From Hysterium pulicare CBS 123377 (lineage: Eukaryota > Ascomycota > Dothideomycetes > Hysteriales > Hysteriaceae), in the NCBI GenBank assembly GCA_000467715.1, contig AJFK01000001.1, positions 1-64,000 on the forward strand: DNA of 64,000 bases, given 5' to 3'. A program made the translations under genes and the position numbers. The notes beneath the pieces are model-generated. The model worked only from the letters and a program-made list of their open reading frames with translations. It searched no databases and had not been told where the DNA came from. Below are positions 23,124 through 33,560 of this stretch, in pieces (position 1 is the stretch's first letter; every line of letters begins with the position of its first letter).

Positions 23124-24867
23124 TTTCGATGGCTTCTCAAATATTACAAAAAGTCGAATAACGCAAGTAGAAATATTCAAGAAGACCCAAGTCCAAAATA
23201 TCTACAAGAAAAACTAAGAGCGTAGGCATCGCCCATGCCACATAGGTAGCTCCTCCAAGCTCAATGGGTACAATAAGTATATACATACCGACCCTCTACA
23301 TTACCTCCGAGCACAATTAATGTTGGTACGGCACGACCGTTGCCTCGATTATATTGAACCCGTGATGATCGTCTCCCCGCAAATGCCGGGTCCCCGGATT
23401 CGCAGCCGGTGGTCGTCGTGTTTCATGCATAGCAATCTGGGATCTTGCGAGATGCTTGCTGGATCCTTGCGGTGATTGGCTACCGAAATAGCCGAATAGG
23501 ACTGCGTGTAAGACACACTTTGGGAATAGGGTTTTTAGCTCACGCTTCAATGGATGTGGGTAATGATCTGGTTAGTTTTGCAAGACGAAGGTGATATGAT
23601 TTGGAATGATTTGGGCGTGGAAGGTCGTAGCCGAAGTTGTGAATACTAGGGAAATGTTCGACAGAGGGGACTTGTGGACTTGTAAGGATCTTGAGACGAA
23701 ATATTCCACTATTGCGAAGATAGTGCGATAGTGAAACCTGAAAGTGAATATTCCAAAAAGCGACGAAGAGTGTGATGTAGAAGCTTTCCTGGCGTTTCCC
23801 TCGTCTGTGCGCAGTCGAATGAATCCAGGAACTTATTGGCAGAAAGCCCATATAGAATGTTAGCTATATTTATGTAGATCTTGAAAGCATGAGTACTCAG
23901 AAGATCCTTCCGCCTCATCGGATACGGATCCGTGAGAACCTGGAAATACGACCCGGGAATTTCGAACGCGCCTCGTGTGTGTCAAGCTTTGCGGGGCAAG
24001 GATTTCGTCCTGGGTATCTCCTGGACGGCGATCTTCCATCATAAGTCCATCAAGTTGAACGCAGAGTAACTTTTCTTTTAATGCGATCGAGAATAAGGTG
24101 GAAGGGGGAGAGTGAACGGAAATTGGTGGGCGGCTGAGGCTGGGTTTGACGCTAAGCCTAATTGAGGTCCCAAGTGTCATAATTTTTAGTTTTCACTTTT
24201 TCTACACAACCATCAACAGAAGGCTATGCAGACAACATCCTTAACACCTATTAAGGGATATATGCTCCCTTATAGTCATGATACTAAGGTCAACTGTATA
24301 TGCTCTTATCAAGAAGAGTTATTTTGAGGCTGAGGCGCAGCCCAGTGCCCAATAAAATACCATACCCATTGTGGGCCCGTCTCCTCTTTCAACTGAATAG
24401 AAGTCCCTTGTGCTCGGCGCACTAACGAAACTCTATTTTCCTAGGTACAATAAAGTCCGGTGCTGGCTAAAAAGAAGAGTCAGATTAGAGCCATGGTTCT
24501 ATGGGTCCACTAAGATAGGTGCTATTCATTATTCACTTTACCTTCAACTTTTCAATACCCAGTCCGTCAGAGTTACTTCATATGCTACTTCTCGGCTTTC
24601 CTTCATGGGAGCAACTTGGTTTGATGCCTTGTACTGAGTCCAAGTCATATTTGTAGGCTGATCGTAAAGAAGTTAGTAGACGGTCCCCAGCCTCCTCAAA
24701 TATTAGACCATGACACCTATACATAGTCATAAGGTTAGATGCTTGATCAACTCTTTGTTTTGTTGTGTAATTATGGGCTACTTGACACTTTATGAGGTAG
24801 AGTACCGATCGAACTAGGCACAACCATGTTTCGCATCTGCACTGAACTCTATAAATTTGACCTCTGA
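23124..24867. other. Intergenic, 1.7 kb, with a repeat fragment
   Basis: Only short ORFs without domains (for example 23860-24180 minus). The sequence from about 24190 to 24840 is AT-rich and contains repeat A copy 2. Likely a region of degraded repeats; no gene supported. Confidence 0.45.
24311..24372. repeat. Dispersed repeat A, copy 2
   Basis: Contains GGCGCAGCCCAGTGCCCAAT followed by AAAATACCATACCC and aligns with 15313-15380. The surrounding AT-rich sequence and the transition-biased differences suggest an old, mutated mobile-element fragment. Family unknown. Confidence 0.45.
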
Positions 24868-26171
24868 CTCAACAATGGTCACTCGAGGCCATATGAGAAC
24901 TGTAAAGGCTCACCAAAATCTTCTGCCAAAACAGTAGCACCTCCATCTACTTCGCAGGAGACCTATTTCGACATCATAGCCATCACAACCTATCCCACCG
25001 ACCTCAAATCCCGGCCATGTAACTTTCAACTCCCGAGTCTTCGGAGAAGTTTCTGCTCGGATGCATATCCTGGCACGAATATAAGAAAAACCGTTCTTGA
25101 AACCACCGAATCTAGCAAACTAGTCACTACCGTTTTGACCGAGGCACCGATTCCAACGTCTACCCTTCTAATCTTGGCAACGGTTTCATAGATACGGTCA
25201 TCACTGCCTATAGCAAGTACCACCGCCTAGCACTACGCCCTGACGACGTCTGGAATGCGATCACCGTTCAGATGAGTTTCTACATCAATGCGCATGCCGA
25301 GGAGTTGCGACACATGTTCGTTCAACATGAGGGGAAGAATATGTTGGATATCGTTATGCCGGAGCTATTTGTAGAATGTAGTGATTGGGCTGATTTTGCG
25401 ACGCGAATGTCGAAAGTGTTGGAAGAGCATATCATCGATGCTGGACTTCGATGCTGGATCCAGCAGGAATTCACCACGACAACGGACACAGATCGCGTCA
25501 TCTCCGCCGTTGTACTCATGGGCGTCCTCCCGGAATACTTTAACTATCGGGGTGCTACTGGCTGCGGTCTTCCATCCGTCACCCTTCTTGGCACAAAAGA
25601 AGACTGGGAGAAGCTTGACATCGCCGCGGAGAAGCTTGGAGATTTCGGCGAGACAGCCCAGTGGCTGGAGATGCTGAGACCGGTCCTCAAGCGCTTTGTT
25701 CGGACTTTTGATGGACCCGAGTCCAACGAGATCAAGGACTTCTGGAAGCGTGTCGTTCACCGAAGACATGGAAGCGGCTTCGATTATTGCACTGGTTGGC
25801 TTTCTGCATTCTGCTACTTTGGGCGAGACGGGAAGTGCATCCTCAAAGAAGCAAACCCCTACGATAGTTCCCTCTATCACCTCAAGAACCCAGATCTGAA
25901 CCCAGAGGAGCTGGCGGAACTAACGTGGGGAAGGGGTCTGCTGGAGTTGGATGGAATTAAATATCGAAGAGTGGATTTCGATGCGATCCCGTCCGGATAT
26001 GTCTCCATACCAGTAACGGCGGTACAGTCTAACACTGGAACCGAGTATATGACCAAGATGATTGCCGGGAGTGTCGGCACGAGAGTCGAGAGTAGTGGTG
26101 AAGAGATGGAAGATGGCAATAAAGGGTTGGATCTGGTGAAGCCTGAAATGGGCTGGTGGATCTTTTCTTAG
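24868..26171 (+). CDS. DUF4419 protein, 5' end broken or mis-spliced
   Basis: The solid part is the frame open from 25116 to 26171. It contains the DUF4419 signature: NGFIDTVITAYSKYHRL, then LRPDDVWNAITVQMSFYINA, HAEELRHMFVQHEGK, later FDYCTGWLSAFCYFGRDGK and the C-terminal WWIF. The family (Pfam DUF4419) is widespread in fungi and of unknown function. The expected N-terminal ~90 residues are not in this frame. Related-looking sequence (QETYFDII ... LPSLRRSFCSDAYPG ... KTVLETTESS) lies just upstream in the +1 frame (24868-25201), and the nearest plausible ATG (24875) is in a third frame. I found no intron that joins them cleanly, so either the 5' part is damaged or the splicing is complex. 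The ATG at 25272 inside the domain is unlikely to be the true start. Confidence 0.6.
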
Positions 26172-26624
26172 AGGGATGAAATGGTCTGGGCTAGAAGTCT
26201 GTTATTCCTATTGGAGATAAATAAAATCTGTGAGTATTACAAAAAGATGATGCGATGTATACTTATAGAGAAGTCTCTTGTTCTTCCTCAAAATGTCCCT
26301 TCTAGAGAGTATAAAGCTACGTGACGACCGAACTTCTAAGATGCGAATGTCATGAGGAAACATCAAGATGAATCTGGAGCTCCCAAAGGCGAGAGAGTAG
26401 TGAAATATCTATGCTCATAACAGGCATCTTAAGATTATGACTAAGCGGACTCGTTTCGTCGCGTCGCGCTTCATATTCCATCCTGCACGCAAATGATGCT
26501 CATGTTCTCATCTCGTTCCATTCGCTTGCCAGGATCAGGCAAACCTCCCCCTTAATATTCGCCTGCACCATTCTGGTTGAGTCGAAGATAAGTCTTCCTC
26601 GAAACCTCTCGTGGCTCAACGTAT
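26172..26624. other. Convergent intergenic region
   Basis: About 450 bp between the DUF4419 stop and the stop of coiled-coil gene 1. No element recognised beyond presumed 3' UTRs. Confidence 0.45.
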
Positions 26625-28042
26625 TCATCTGGTCATTGAGACTCGAATGGCACTTCTTTCGCATCCTGCCACCATCTCTCCTTTATCGAGCGATTCGCCG
26701 GTCGAATTGCCATACCTGCAAAGCCCCGGTTTGAGTACTAATTCAAGGACGTCTTCTTCTTGCGGTTCCGGACCAGCTCTATCTATCAAGAGCCTACAGC
26801 GCTGTGTCCCAAAAGCAATCCATGTAGTGGCGGCCTTTTCGGTGACTTCCTTTATGGACTCTAAAGTCCTCTCGTTCAAATCAGAAACCGTCTCGAGCGC
26901 ATCCGACAGCTTCTTTTGAACATCGCTAAGGGAAGTTTTGAATCCTCTATGAAGTTTTGAGTTAGGATCGTATTCCGAAGGTGGATGTTCTAACAACCGC
27001 TGGCATTCCTTGAGGGTTTCGTATCTCCACCTCTCCGAGTCCAGACTAGGCTCTGGCCAAGTATAGAGGTCGTTCGCTGCTCTAGAGTCTGAATGCACAC
27101 TATCAGTTACTGGATATGACACAATAGGAGAAAGGGAAGAACTCGACCTTTGCCAAACGTTTCATTCCATTGATATTCCAATGTCTGCCCTTCCTTTCCA
27201 AAAACTCTGAATGGACTGCAGAAAATGTTTTCATGGAGGATGCTCCATATACTGTCCTGCAATATCTCTTTCTTCAGTCTCCTCGGATTTTTTGAGAGTC
27301 GTTGAAGTAAGTCATCCGGCCAAATCGCATGGTTCCCCTTCCACTCGAGTCTTGCCAATGAGACAACACTATTAACGACTTTCAAAAATTGCTCTTTCAG
27401 CTGATGGTCCGTGATTTGCTTGAAACGCTCTCGCGCGACAAGAGATCTATTTAGAGTCTCGATATCTTTTCTCAGACGGTGTTCTTGAGCAGCATGTTTC
27501 TCTTCCAAATGCGATTTTTGGGTCGCAAAGTCCATCTCTAAATGCTCCTGCTTTTCATCCGATTCCTGTCGCATACGAATTTTCTCCGAGTTATGCCAAT
27601 CTTCTAGTTTCCGCATTTGGTTGTTGAATTCGGACTGCATTTGCTCCTTCTTAGATTCCGCAGTAGACTTTGCCAGAGTAAGTCTATCATATAAATCCCT
27701 GATGTTGTCTTCTTTGCTTCGAATTTCACCGTCTTTTCTCCGAACATCATCTTGTAGTTTTTCATTTCTCTGAATCAGGCCCCGCAAATCGCTATCCTTC
27801 TTCCTACCCTCCTCTTGTAACCTTTCGTAGTCATCAATGAGATCTGATACTAAGGCCTGCGCATCTTCTGGGTTTTCGCTTTGAGGATGCGCCTGAAAGA
27901 ATTGGTTCGCCGAAGCTACACTCAGTGTACGGGATACGTTACGGCTAATGGCGCTGAGCTTGCCGTTCTGATCTTTTAAACTTGGTTCCGACGATTTCCC
28001 CCGACTGAGCACTGCTGGTATGAGCACTGCTGGTATATGCAT
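26625..28042 (-). CDS. Coiled-coil protein with conserved C-terminal module (module copy 1)
   Basis: Two exons: 27148-28042 and 26625-27088, with a 59-nt intron (phase 1), 452 residues. After a short Ser-rich N-terminus there is a long coiled coil, about residues 65-200, rich in Glu/Lys/Arg/Gln (for example DDVRRKDGEIRSKEDNIRDL). A conserved module follows: LVARERFKQITD, W..D.L, KEILQDSIWSILHENIFCSP, FRVFGKEGQTLEYQWNETFG. The second exon continues WPEPSLDSERWRYETLKECQ and ends in LVLKPGLCRYGNSTGESLD...GCE. The same C-terminal modules, with an intron at the same place and phase, occur in the gene at 38014-40765. It is divergent from the Hsp70-like gene at 28496 with 453 bp between. The family is fungal and unnamed; function unknown. 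The start codes for a short duplicated motif (IPAVLIPAVL). Confidence 0.75.
28006..28036. repeat. 15-bp tandem duplication at the start of coiled-coil gene 1
   Basis: TGAGCACTGCTGGTA occurs twice in a row near the start codon of the minus-strand gene and produces the repeated IPAVL in residues 3-12. Small and probably recent. Confidence 0.5.
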
Positions 28043-28495
28043 GATAACAAATCAAAGTGAAAATGAGATGTTTGATAGATGAAGTATTAGAAGCGGGTGA
28101 AGTGTGTGGTAGACGAAATCCATCCAGATCCCAACCTAGTGGTTCCAGACCGGCCTCAACGAGGCAGCTGAATGTGCAGGCAATGGGTGCAGAATGAAGG
28201 CTAAGGTTCTCTCGGCTTTAATGGAAATGAGGCGCTCAGCTGGCGAAAGGTATGCGTGCACTGCCCCACCCAGCAGTACTGCCTGCAGCTTGGAGCAGGT
28301 CTCAATAATGCAGAAACCCTCATTAGGCTGCATTAGTTGCTATTCGCGAAATCGCGTGGGGTTGTCGCCTAGTGCAACGAGGCTGAGAGCGGGCAGAAGT
28401 CCCAAGAGCTGCCTCGCAACCTTAATTTCTTCCTTGAGATCAATCTTTCTAATTCAACCTCCATAAATTCCAAATTTGTAGGTGTTGGTATCCTC
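28043..28495. promoter_or_regulatory. Divergent promoter of module copy 1
   Basis: This is 453 bp between the start codons of the coiled-coil gene (minus) and the Hsp70-like gene (plus). The matching pair at 40766-41310 has the same arrangement, which suggests co-regulation from a shared bidirectional promoter. I did not find clear heat-shock elements or sequence shared with the second spacer. Confidence 0.45.
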
Positions 28496-31210
28496 ATGTC
28501 TAACAGGCGTAAACCCGTTTCAGGAGACACTCCTCCAGTCAATCGAGCTGGAAAGCCATCACTCTTGGGTGGCTTCAAGCCGGCGTCAAGAAACTCTTCC
28601 ACGGAGTCGAGAGTGTCAAATTGGAACACCAGCAACGCCAGTACGATAGGAAGTGACCAGCGGAACCCAGAGTCTGCACATGAAGATGTTCAATTCACAC
28701 CAAAAAATATTCTAGAGCAGTTCGATCACCAACTTCGAGAGCAGTTCGATCAGAGGCTTTTACCCCAACTTCGAGAGCAGTTAGATCAGAGGCCTGTACC
28801 CCAACCCGCTCCAGTGAGATCTCCTTCGATACAATCTCCTATGAGGAGGTCTCCACCTCTAAGGTCCGGAGGGATATCGTCGCGACGACTTGTAATTGCT
28901 ATCGATTATGGCACTACATTCACTGGTGAGTAATGAGCCAATTCTGCAATGAGGATGCTATCGTGTACCTCTCTGACTGATTACTTCTTTTCCAAAAAGG
29001 CGTCGCATTCTCCACGCCCGAGAGCGTAAATGCTGATCTTGAAGAAATCACCGTTGTCCAGAAATGGGGTCCACAAATGAGTAATGACGACAAGATTCCA
29101 AGTGTCATTAGCTACTCACCTTGCAGTCCCGCGGGCGAGCAGCAATGGGGGTCCAGCTTGAGCCCAAAGGCCGTCGCTATGGTCAACACGAAGCTCGAAC
29201 TTGATGTTCAAGATAACAAATCAGACGAGCTCGACTTGATTATTCAAGTGCTCGACGGTATGAACAACCTCGACTTCGATCATGTCAAAGCATCAAAAGG
29301 CTATCCGAGCTACACCTGGAAGGGACCTGAGGACATCGCAACCGATTACCTTGCCAAGGTATTCCACTGTTTGAATCAGGAGATGGATTACTTTGGCGGT
29401 CCACTGAGGTCTACGATGCCCGTCGATATCGTTATCACAGTGCCAGTGGTATGTGTCAAGTCTTCTCTCCCACTGGTTGCTTAATAACAATGACCCAAGA
29501 AATGGTCTTATAGGGCCAAAAACTCAACAATGCGAGCAGTTCGGAATGCTGGTTTCAATGAAACGACATTTCCTAACCTTAAAGAATTCATCATGGTCAC
29601 CGAACCGGAAGCTGCTGCAATTTATACTGCGAGGTACCTTAAGGAGGAATTTCTCAAGGTTAGTAAATTCAAACCGGATGTGAAATTCATACTTAGTCAA
29701 AGAATAGCAAGGAGAATGTTTCGTGATTTGCGATGCTGGTGGTGGTACCGTTGATGTGGTTTCGTACAAAGTGTCTCAGCTCGAACCGAATTTTGAATTC
29801 GAACCTATTACCTTACCAACCGGTCTGTCATTTTTCATTCATTGGTATCCTGCGGTATGGGAAGAGACTGACAACAGATATAGGTGCTAAATGTGGCTCA
29901 ACTTTCATAGATGGATACTTCAAGCAGTGGCTCAGTTACGTCTTGGGAGACAGATATTATCGCGAATTGGACCCCAAAAGTGCGAGCCAACGGATCAGCG
30001 CACATGCCACTGAGGGAGCACAAATGAGAGAAGTCATGAAGCAATTCGAAGTCCACAAACGATCCTTTTTTGGAAACGCGAACGAAATGAAGATCGATTT
30101 ACCAGAACCGCTGGATAATTTGAATATTACCGGCAGAGTGAATGGAGGGGAGCTCACAATTACAAAGTATGATTACTTTAGTCCTATGCATAGCTCCCCG
30201 CTAATCTTCTTAAGTGAGGAGATGAAGTCTTTTTTTGATCCATGTGTCGATGAAATTATAGACTTGATCCAAAGTCAAATTTCACAGGTTGAGAGAAAGA
30301 GAAGCCGGGTCAAAGTAAGAGTCCCTGAATGCGGGCTTGAATTAGATGACTCATTGGACGATTAGAACATATTCTTAATCGGCGGCCTGAGTGAGTCGCT
30401 ATACCTACAAGAGGAGTTGAATTTCTCTTTGCGGCTCAGAAGAATTCAGCTCCGGAGGCCGGATACCTCGTAAGTAGTTACGACGTATAGTTTTGAAGTT
30501 GACCATGGGATATATCTGACACTGAATTCAGATGGTCTGCCGTTGTCAGAGGTGCCGCCGTCTATGGCGTAGAAAAGAGCTACCACAAGAGTTCGACGGT
30601 CATGGCACCTTGTCCCAGAAGCTATGGGATTATCCTACATCACACCTTCTCTGGAGTAACGCATGATCGTCGAGACCGACAAAGGGATGCCATAACGAAT
30701 AGGGACATGGCGAACGGGCAATTAACGTGGCTCCTTCGGAAAGGCGATTTGCTTCTCTCCGACGAGCCTCGACAGTCTGAAAAAGAATTTGCTTTCAATT
30801 TCCGAAACACTGACGAACGGAAAGTTGTTTTGCCTGTTTATGAATATCTGGACGATGATATTCCAGACAGATATGAGACTGCACACGAAGGTTTGTTCCC
30901 TCTTCATGTTTCCGGGTAACTGCCTTGTCCATAACAGCTGACACATTTCACCTTAGAATTGACGGAGGCTGCAGTACTTAATTGCGACCTTTCAGACATC
31001 CCGCTCACCGAGTTCGACCGATATCATAACTCTGAAACCGGCCAACCATACTACACTACGCATCTACTATGCAAAATGGTCGTCTCTGGCAATAATTTGA
31101 CCGTAGAGATACTGTGGAATAAGATTCGAAAGTGCAGCACTCAAATCAGAGACATTCACCGAGTTAGTTCCAAGTCGAAGAAGTCAACGAACCCCTTTGC
31201 TCGTAGATAA
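28496..31210 (+). CDS. Hsp70-like ATPase with 130-residue N-terminal extension (module copy 1)
   Basis: Eight exons: 28496-28925, 29000-29448, 29500-29658, 29708-29822, 29884-30314, 30366-30469, 30532-30890 and 30957-31210; 766 residues with all phases consistent. The first 130 residues are Ser/Pro-rich with a repeated LREQFDQR-type segment. The actin/Hsp70 ATPase fold follows: phosphate-1 loop IDYGTTFTG (about 136-144), IPSVISY, VTEPEAAAIYTARYL, phosphate-2 loop CDAGGGTVDVV, and the adenosine motif NIFLIGGLSESLYLQEEL, then WSAVVRGAAVYG. This is the divergent HSPA12-like fungal class, not a housekeeping Hsp70; the C-terminal ~200 residues do not look like a canonical substrate-binding domain and no EEVD tail is present. 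It is paired with the coiled-coil gene upstream and the PPWED gene downstream. Confidence 0.85.
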
Positions 31211-32317
31211 ACCTTGGTACGATCTCTTGGTTTAAGACCAGAGGAAGATCTGAGTGTATCATGATCCTGGTTTACGACCCCACGCCAAGACATCGTAGTG
31301 TTTCTGGAAGACGCACGAGGATTAAAACGAAAATAAATTGAAACAAGGCATTCTTTTTTTCCAGTCCCACTTTTTATCCTTCTTTTGTAAGTCCGTTTGC
31401 GCCGAGCAAAATGCATCGGAGGGAAACGGCTTTCCCGTAGGTGAGGGGAGATGCCACAAAATGCATGGCGATAATAGCTAAGCCACGGCACGAAGCTAGC
31501 CAAACGGCATCCCTCAAAATCAGCGGATATTCGGGACTCTGGGCTCGCCGGACTTAGGCATGATTGCCGAATTAATGCCCAAGGTGTCAAGAAGTGTGCT
31601 CCTTCTTGCATGATGCGGGTGCGTGTTGGCAAGGCTGAATTTCAGCCTTGCATACCGTTCCTCCTCCTCGGACGGAGGCGTGCATAATACCCTACCTCGG
31701 CTTACTCCAGGCTGTTCTAGATGGGAGGAGATTATGCTACTTCCGGAGACTCACAGGTTAGAGTGCATCAATGATACTATCAACCAGCAAGACGAGCCGA
31801 AGCATGTGATCGACAACCTGATATTACTCCTTCTCATTCGACCATGAGATGTATCGTTCCGCGCCTCACTTTCAGTGCTGCTCGCCACGTCATATTCTTT
31901 CATGCATTAAAGGTGGTAGCTCGAGACTTCTGCCTTGCACCCTTCGTTAAACATTCGGCCAACGACCAACGAGGGACATTGCGTGGCGGAGTACACAAGC
32001 GCCCATTTCTCCCAGTTCGCGAACCATTTATCCTGACTTGAATCGGAGCATGACTTTGCCTCTTTGCTGCTTGGATTGGTCTGCATCCGCGGCTTGACCA
32101 TGCTCCCCTACCTTGATAGAGTCTCCCCGGTTGAGGCCATGAACATCATCACCTCATTTCGACCATATCCTGCCTTCCCTCCGACTTTGACCTCTTATAC
32201 TTTCAATTACTAGATTCTCCAATTGATCTCAAATCGGCGATTGCTGTTCAACATCGCATCTCGGCTTCGAGGAATATCCCAAAGTCTAAGCGCCAATAGA
32301 ACGCGATCAAAATCTGT
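31211..32317. other. Intergenic, 1.1 kb
   Basis: Between the Hsp70-like gene and the PPWED gene on the same strand. ORFs on the minus strand (31156-31632) overlap the Hsp70 terminus and show no domain. Nothing else was seen. Confidence 0.45.
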
Positions 32318-32962
32318 ATGCCACTGCAGAAGGAAAACTCACGACTCGCTCCAATGGTTGATAGACGGTTTTCAATCTTCGGGAATAAGAAGAAATTGGA
32401 GGAGGCGCGACTAGAGGCAGACCGGTTGCAAGAGCGGCTTCGTCAGGAGCGGATGATGGACGAAGAAAGACGAATGAGGGAACGTCAGCTCAACGACCAA
32501 GTCGAACAAATGCAACGCCAACTACAGCAAGTACAAATCGACCGAGCGAACCAGGAGATCGAACGCCAAGAAAGACGACGGATTGAGCAGGACCGGAAAC
32601 GACAGGAGGAAATACAGCGAGAGCGGGAGCGTCAGAGGCATGAAGAAAAGCTTGAAAGGTTGAGACAAATGTCGCCAGAGACGCTGCGGAACCTGCGAGA
32701 ACTCATACGGCAGAGATACGAACTGGATGTGGAGATTTGGGGACTTCGGGGGGTTAGGAAGCCGGACCGGTGGATTGTCACGGAAAAGATGGAGAAGGCG
32801 GATGCGGTGTTGCAGGAGATTTTGACAATGATCAGGGCTTGGGAGGGAACTCAACGCTCGTGGTCTGGCGGTGAGTGGGAGAGAGTGCAGGAGATCCAGG
32901 GTCGCATACAACTGGATGGGAAGAGGTGGTGGACGGGCAATCCTCCATGGGAAGATGATTGA
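32318..32962 (+). CDS. PPWED-tail helical protein (module copy 1)
   Basis: Single exon, 214 residues (202 if the in-frame ATG at 32354, MVDRRFSIFGNKK, is used). Residues ~25-125 are a strongly charged coiled coil rich in Glu, Arg and Gln. The C-terminal ~90 residues form a conserved unit: LRELIRQRYELDVEIWGLRG, then EKMEKADAVLQEI, WERVQEIQGRIQLDGKRWWT, ending NPPWEDD. The same unit, in the same order, ends the protein at 36897-37380 (LRELMRQRYALDVEIWNLRD ... GGKRSW ... PPWEDQ). I do not know a name or function for it. Its place beside the Hsp70-like/coiled-coil pair in both copies argues for a shared process. Confidence 0.7.
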   Translation: MPLQKENSRLAPMVDRRFSIFGNKKKLEEARLEADRLQERLRQERMMDEERRMRERQLNDQVEQMQRQLQQVQIDRANQEIERQERRRIEQDRKRQEEIQRERERQRHEEKLERLRQMSPETLRNLRELIRQRYELDVEIWGLRGVRKPDRWIVTEKMEKADAVLQEILTMIRAWEGTQRSWSGGEWERVQEIQGRIQLDGKRWWTGNPPWEDD

Positions 32963-33560
32963 TCGTTGAATCTACTTTAATGCTTGGCCAGGGTCTAACT
33001 TCTCATGTGTTTAATTCATTAACCATCCACAAGGAGTATCATAATCTAAGTCCAAACGTCCAAATTAGTTTTCTCGGGTGTAATTACCAGGATCTATTAG
33101 AGTAGTATTATCGCTATTTCTGGCCGTATAAATCATCGTTGAATACATAAATGAGAGATTTAACCCGCTTTACGCGTGGTTGAGCTATATCAAACTCTTC
33201 TTCATCGTTGAATACACAACTTCTTTCTCACATAATGTAATGAACTATCAGTAACAGGACGCTATGTGGCACTGATTTAATTTGTTACTTTGTACGGAGA
33301 TTTGACTGCTCAGCCACCACCGCTAAATGGCTGTGTTCTTAGCTGAGTAAGGCAGCTTCAACCTTAGGGAATGTTGCCTCTATGACCCAGGCCTCCACCA
33401 GGCAACTGAGGTAAACGAAATACAGCCTGAAAACCGCACCAACGACCCGTCCGCTGGATCTTCAATTTACAGGGCCTCTAACACCCTCCTAGTTGCGTCA
33501 AGCTTTTATTTCCTCTCAACTGTTTGTCTCAATTGATTTATCTTGGCAGTCATCTCCAAA
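32963..33560. other. Intergenic with repeat B copy 2
   Basis: About 600 bp upstream of the NACHT gene. It contains the dispersed repeat B copy at 33131-33232 and a doubled ATCGTTGAATACA motif (33136 and 33203 areas). No gene seen. Confidence 0.45.
33131..33232 (+). repeat. Dispersed repeat B, copy 2, upstream of the NACHT gene
   Basis: CTTTACGCGTGGTTGAGCTA and flanking CATAAATGA and CTTCTTTCTCACA tracts match 20971-21078. Same orientation relative to the downstream gene as copy 1, about 330 bp before the NACHT ATG. Confidence 0.45.

Noticed and set aside
23317-24180. Several minus-strand ORFs of 77-106 codons
   Set aside because: No shared domain, no in-frame splicing, and no similarity recognised; kept as intergenic.
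28043-28495. Heat-shock elements in the divergent promoter
   Set aside because: No clear GAAnnTTC arrays were found; the Hsp70-like genes here are not typical heat-induced Hsp70s.
31156-31632. 158-codon minus-strand frame
   Set aside because: It overlaps the 3' exon of the Hsp70-like gene on the opposite strand, so it is a shadow.
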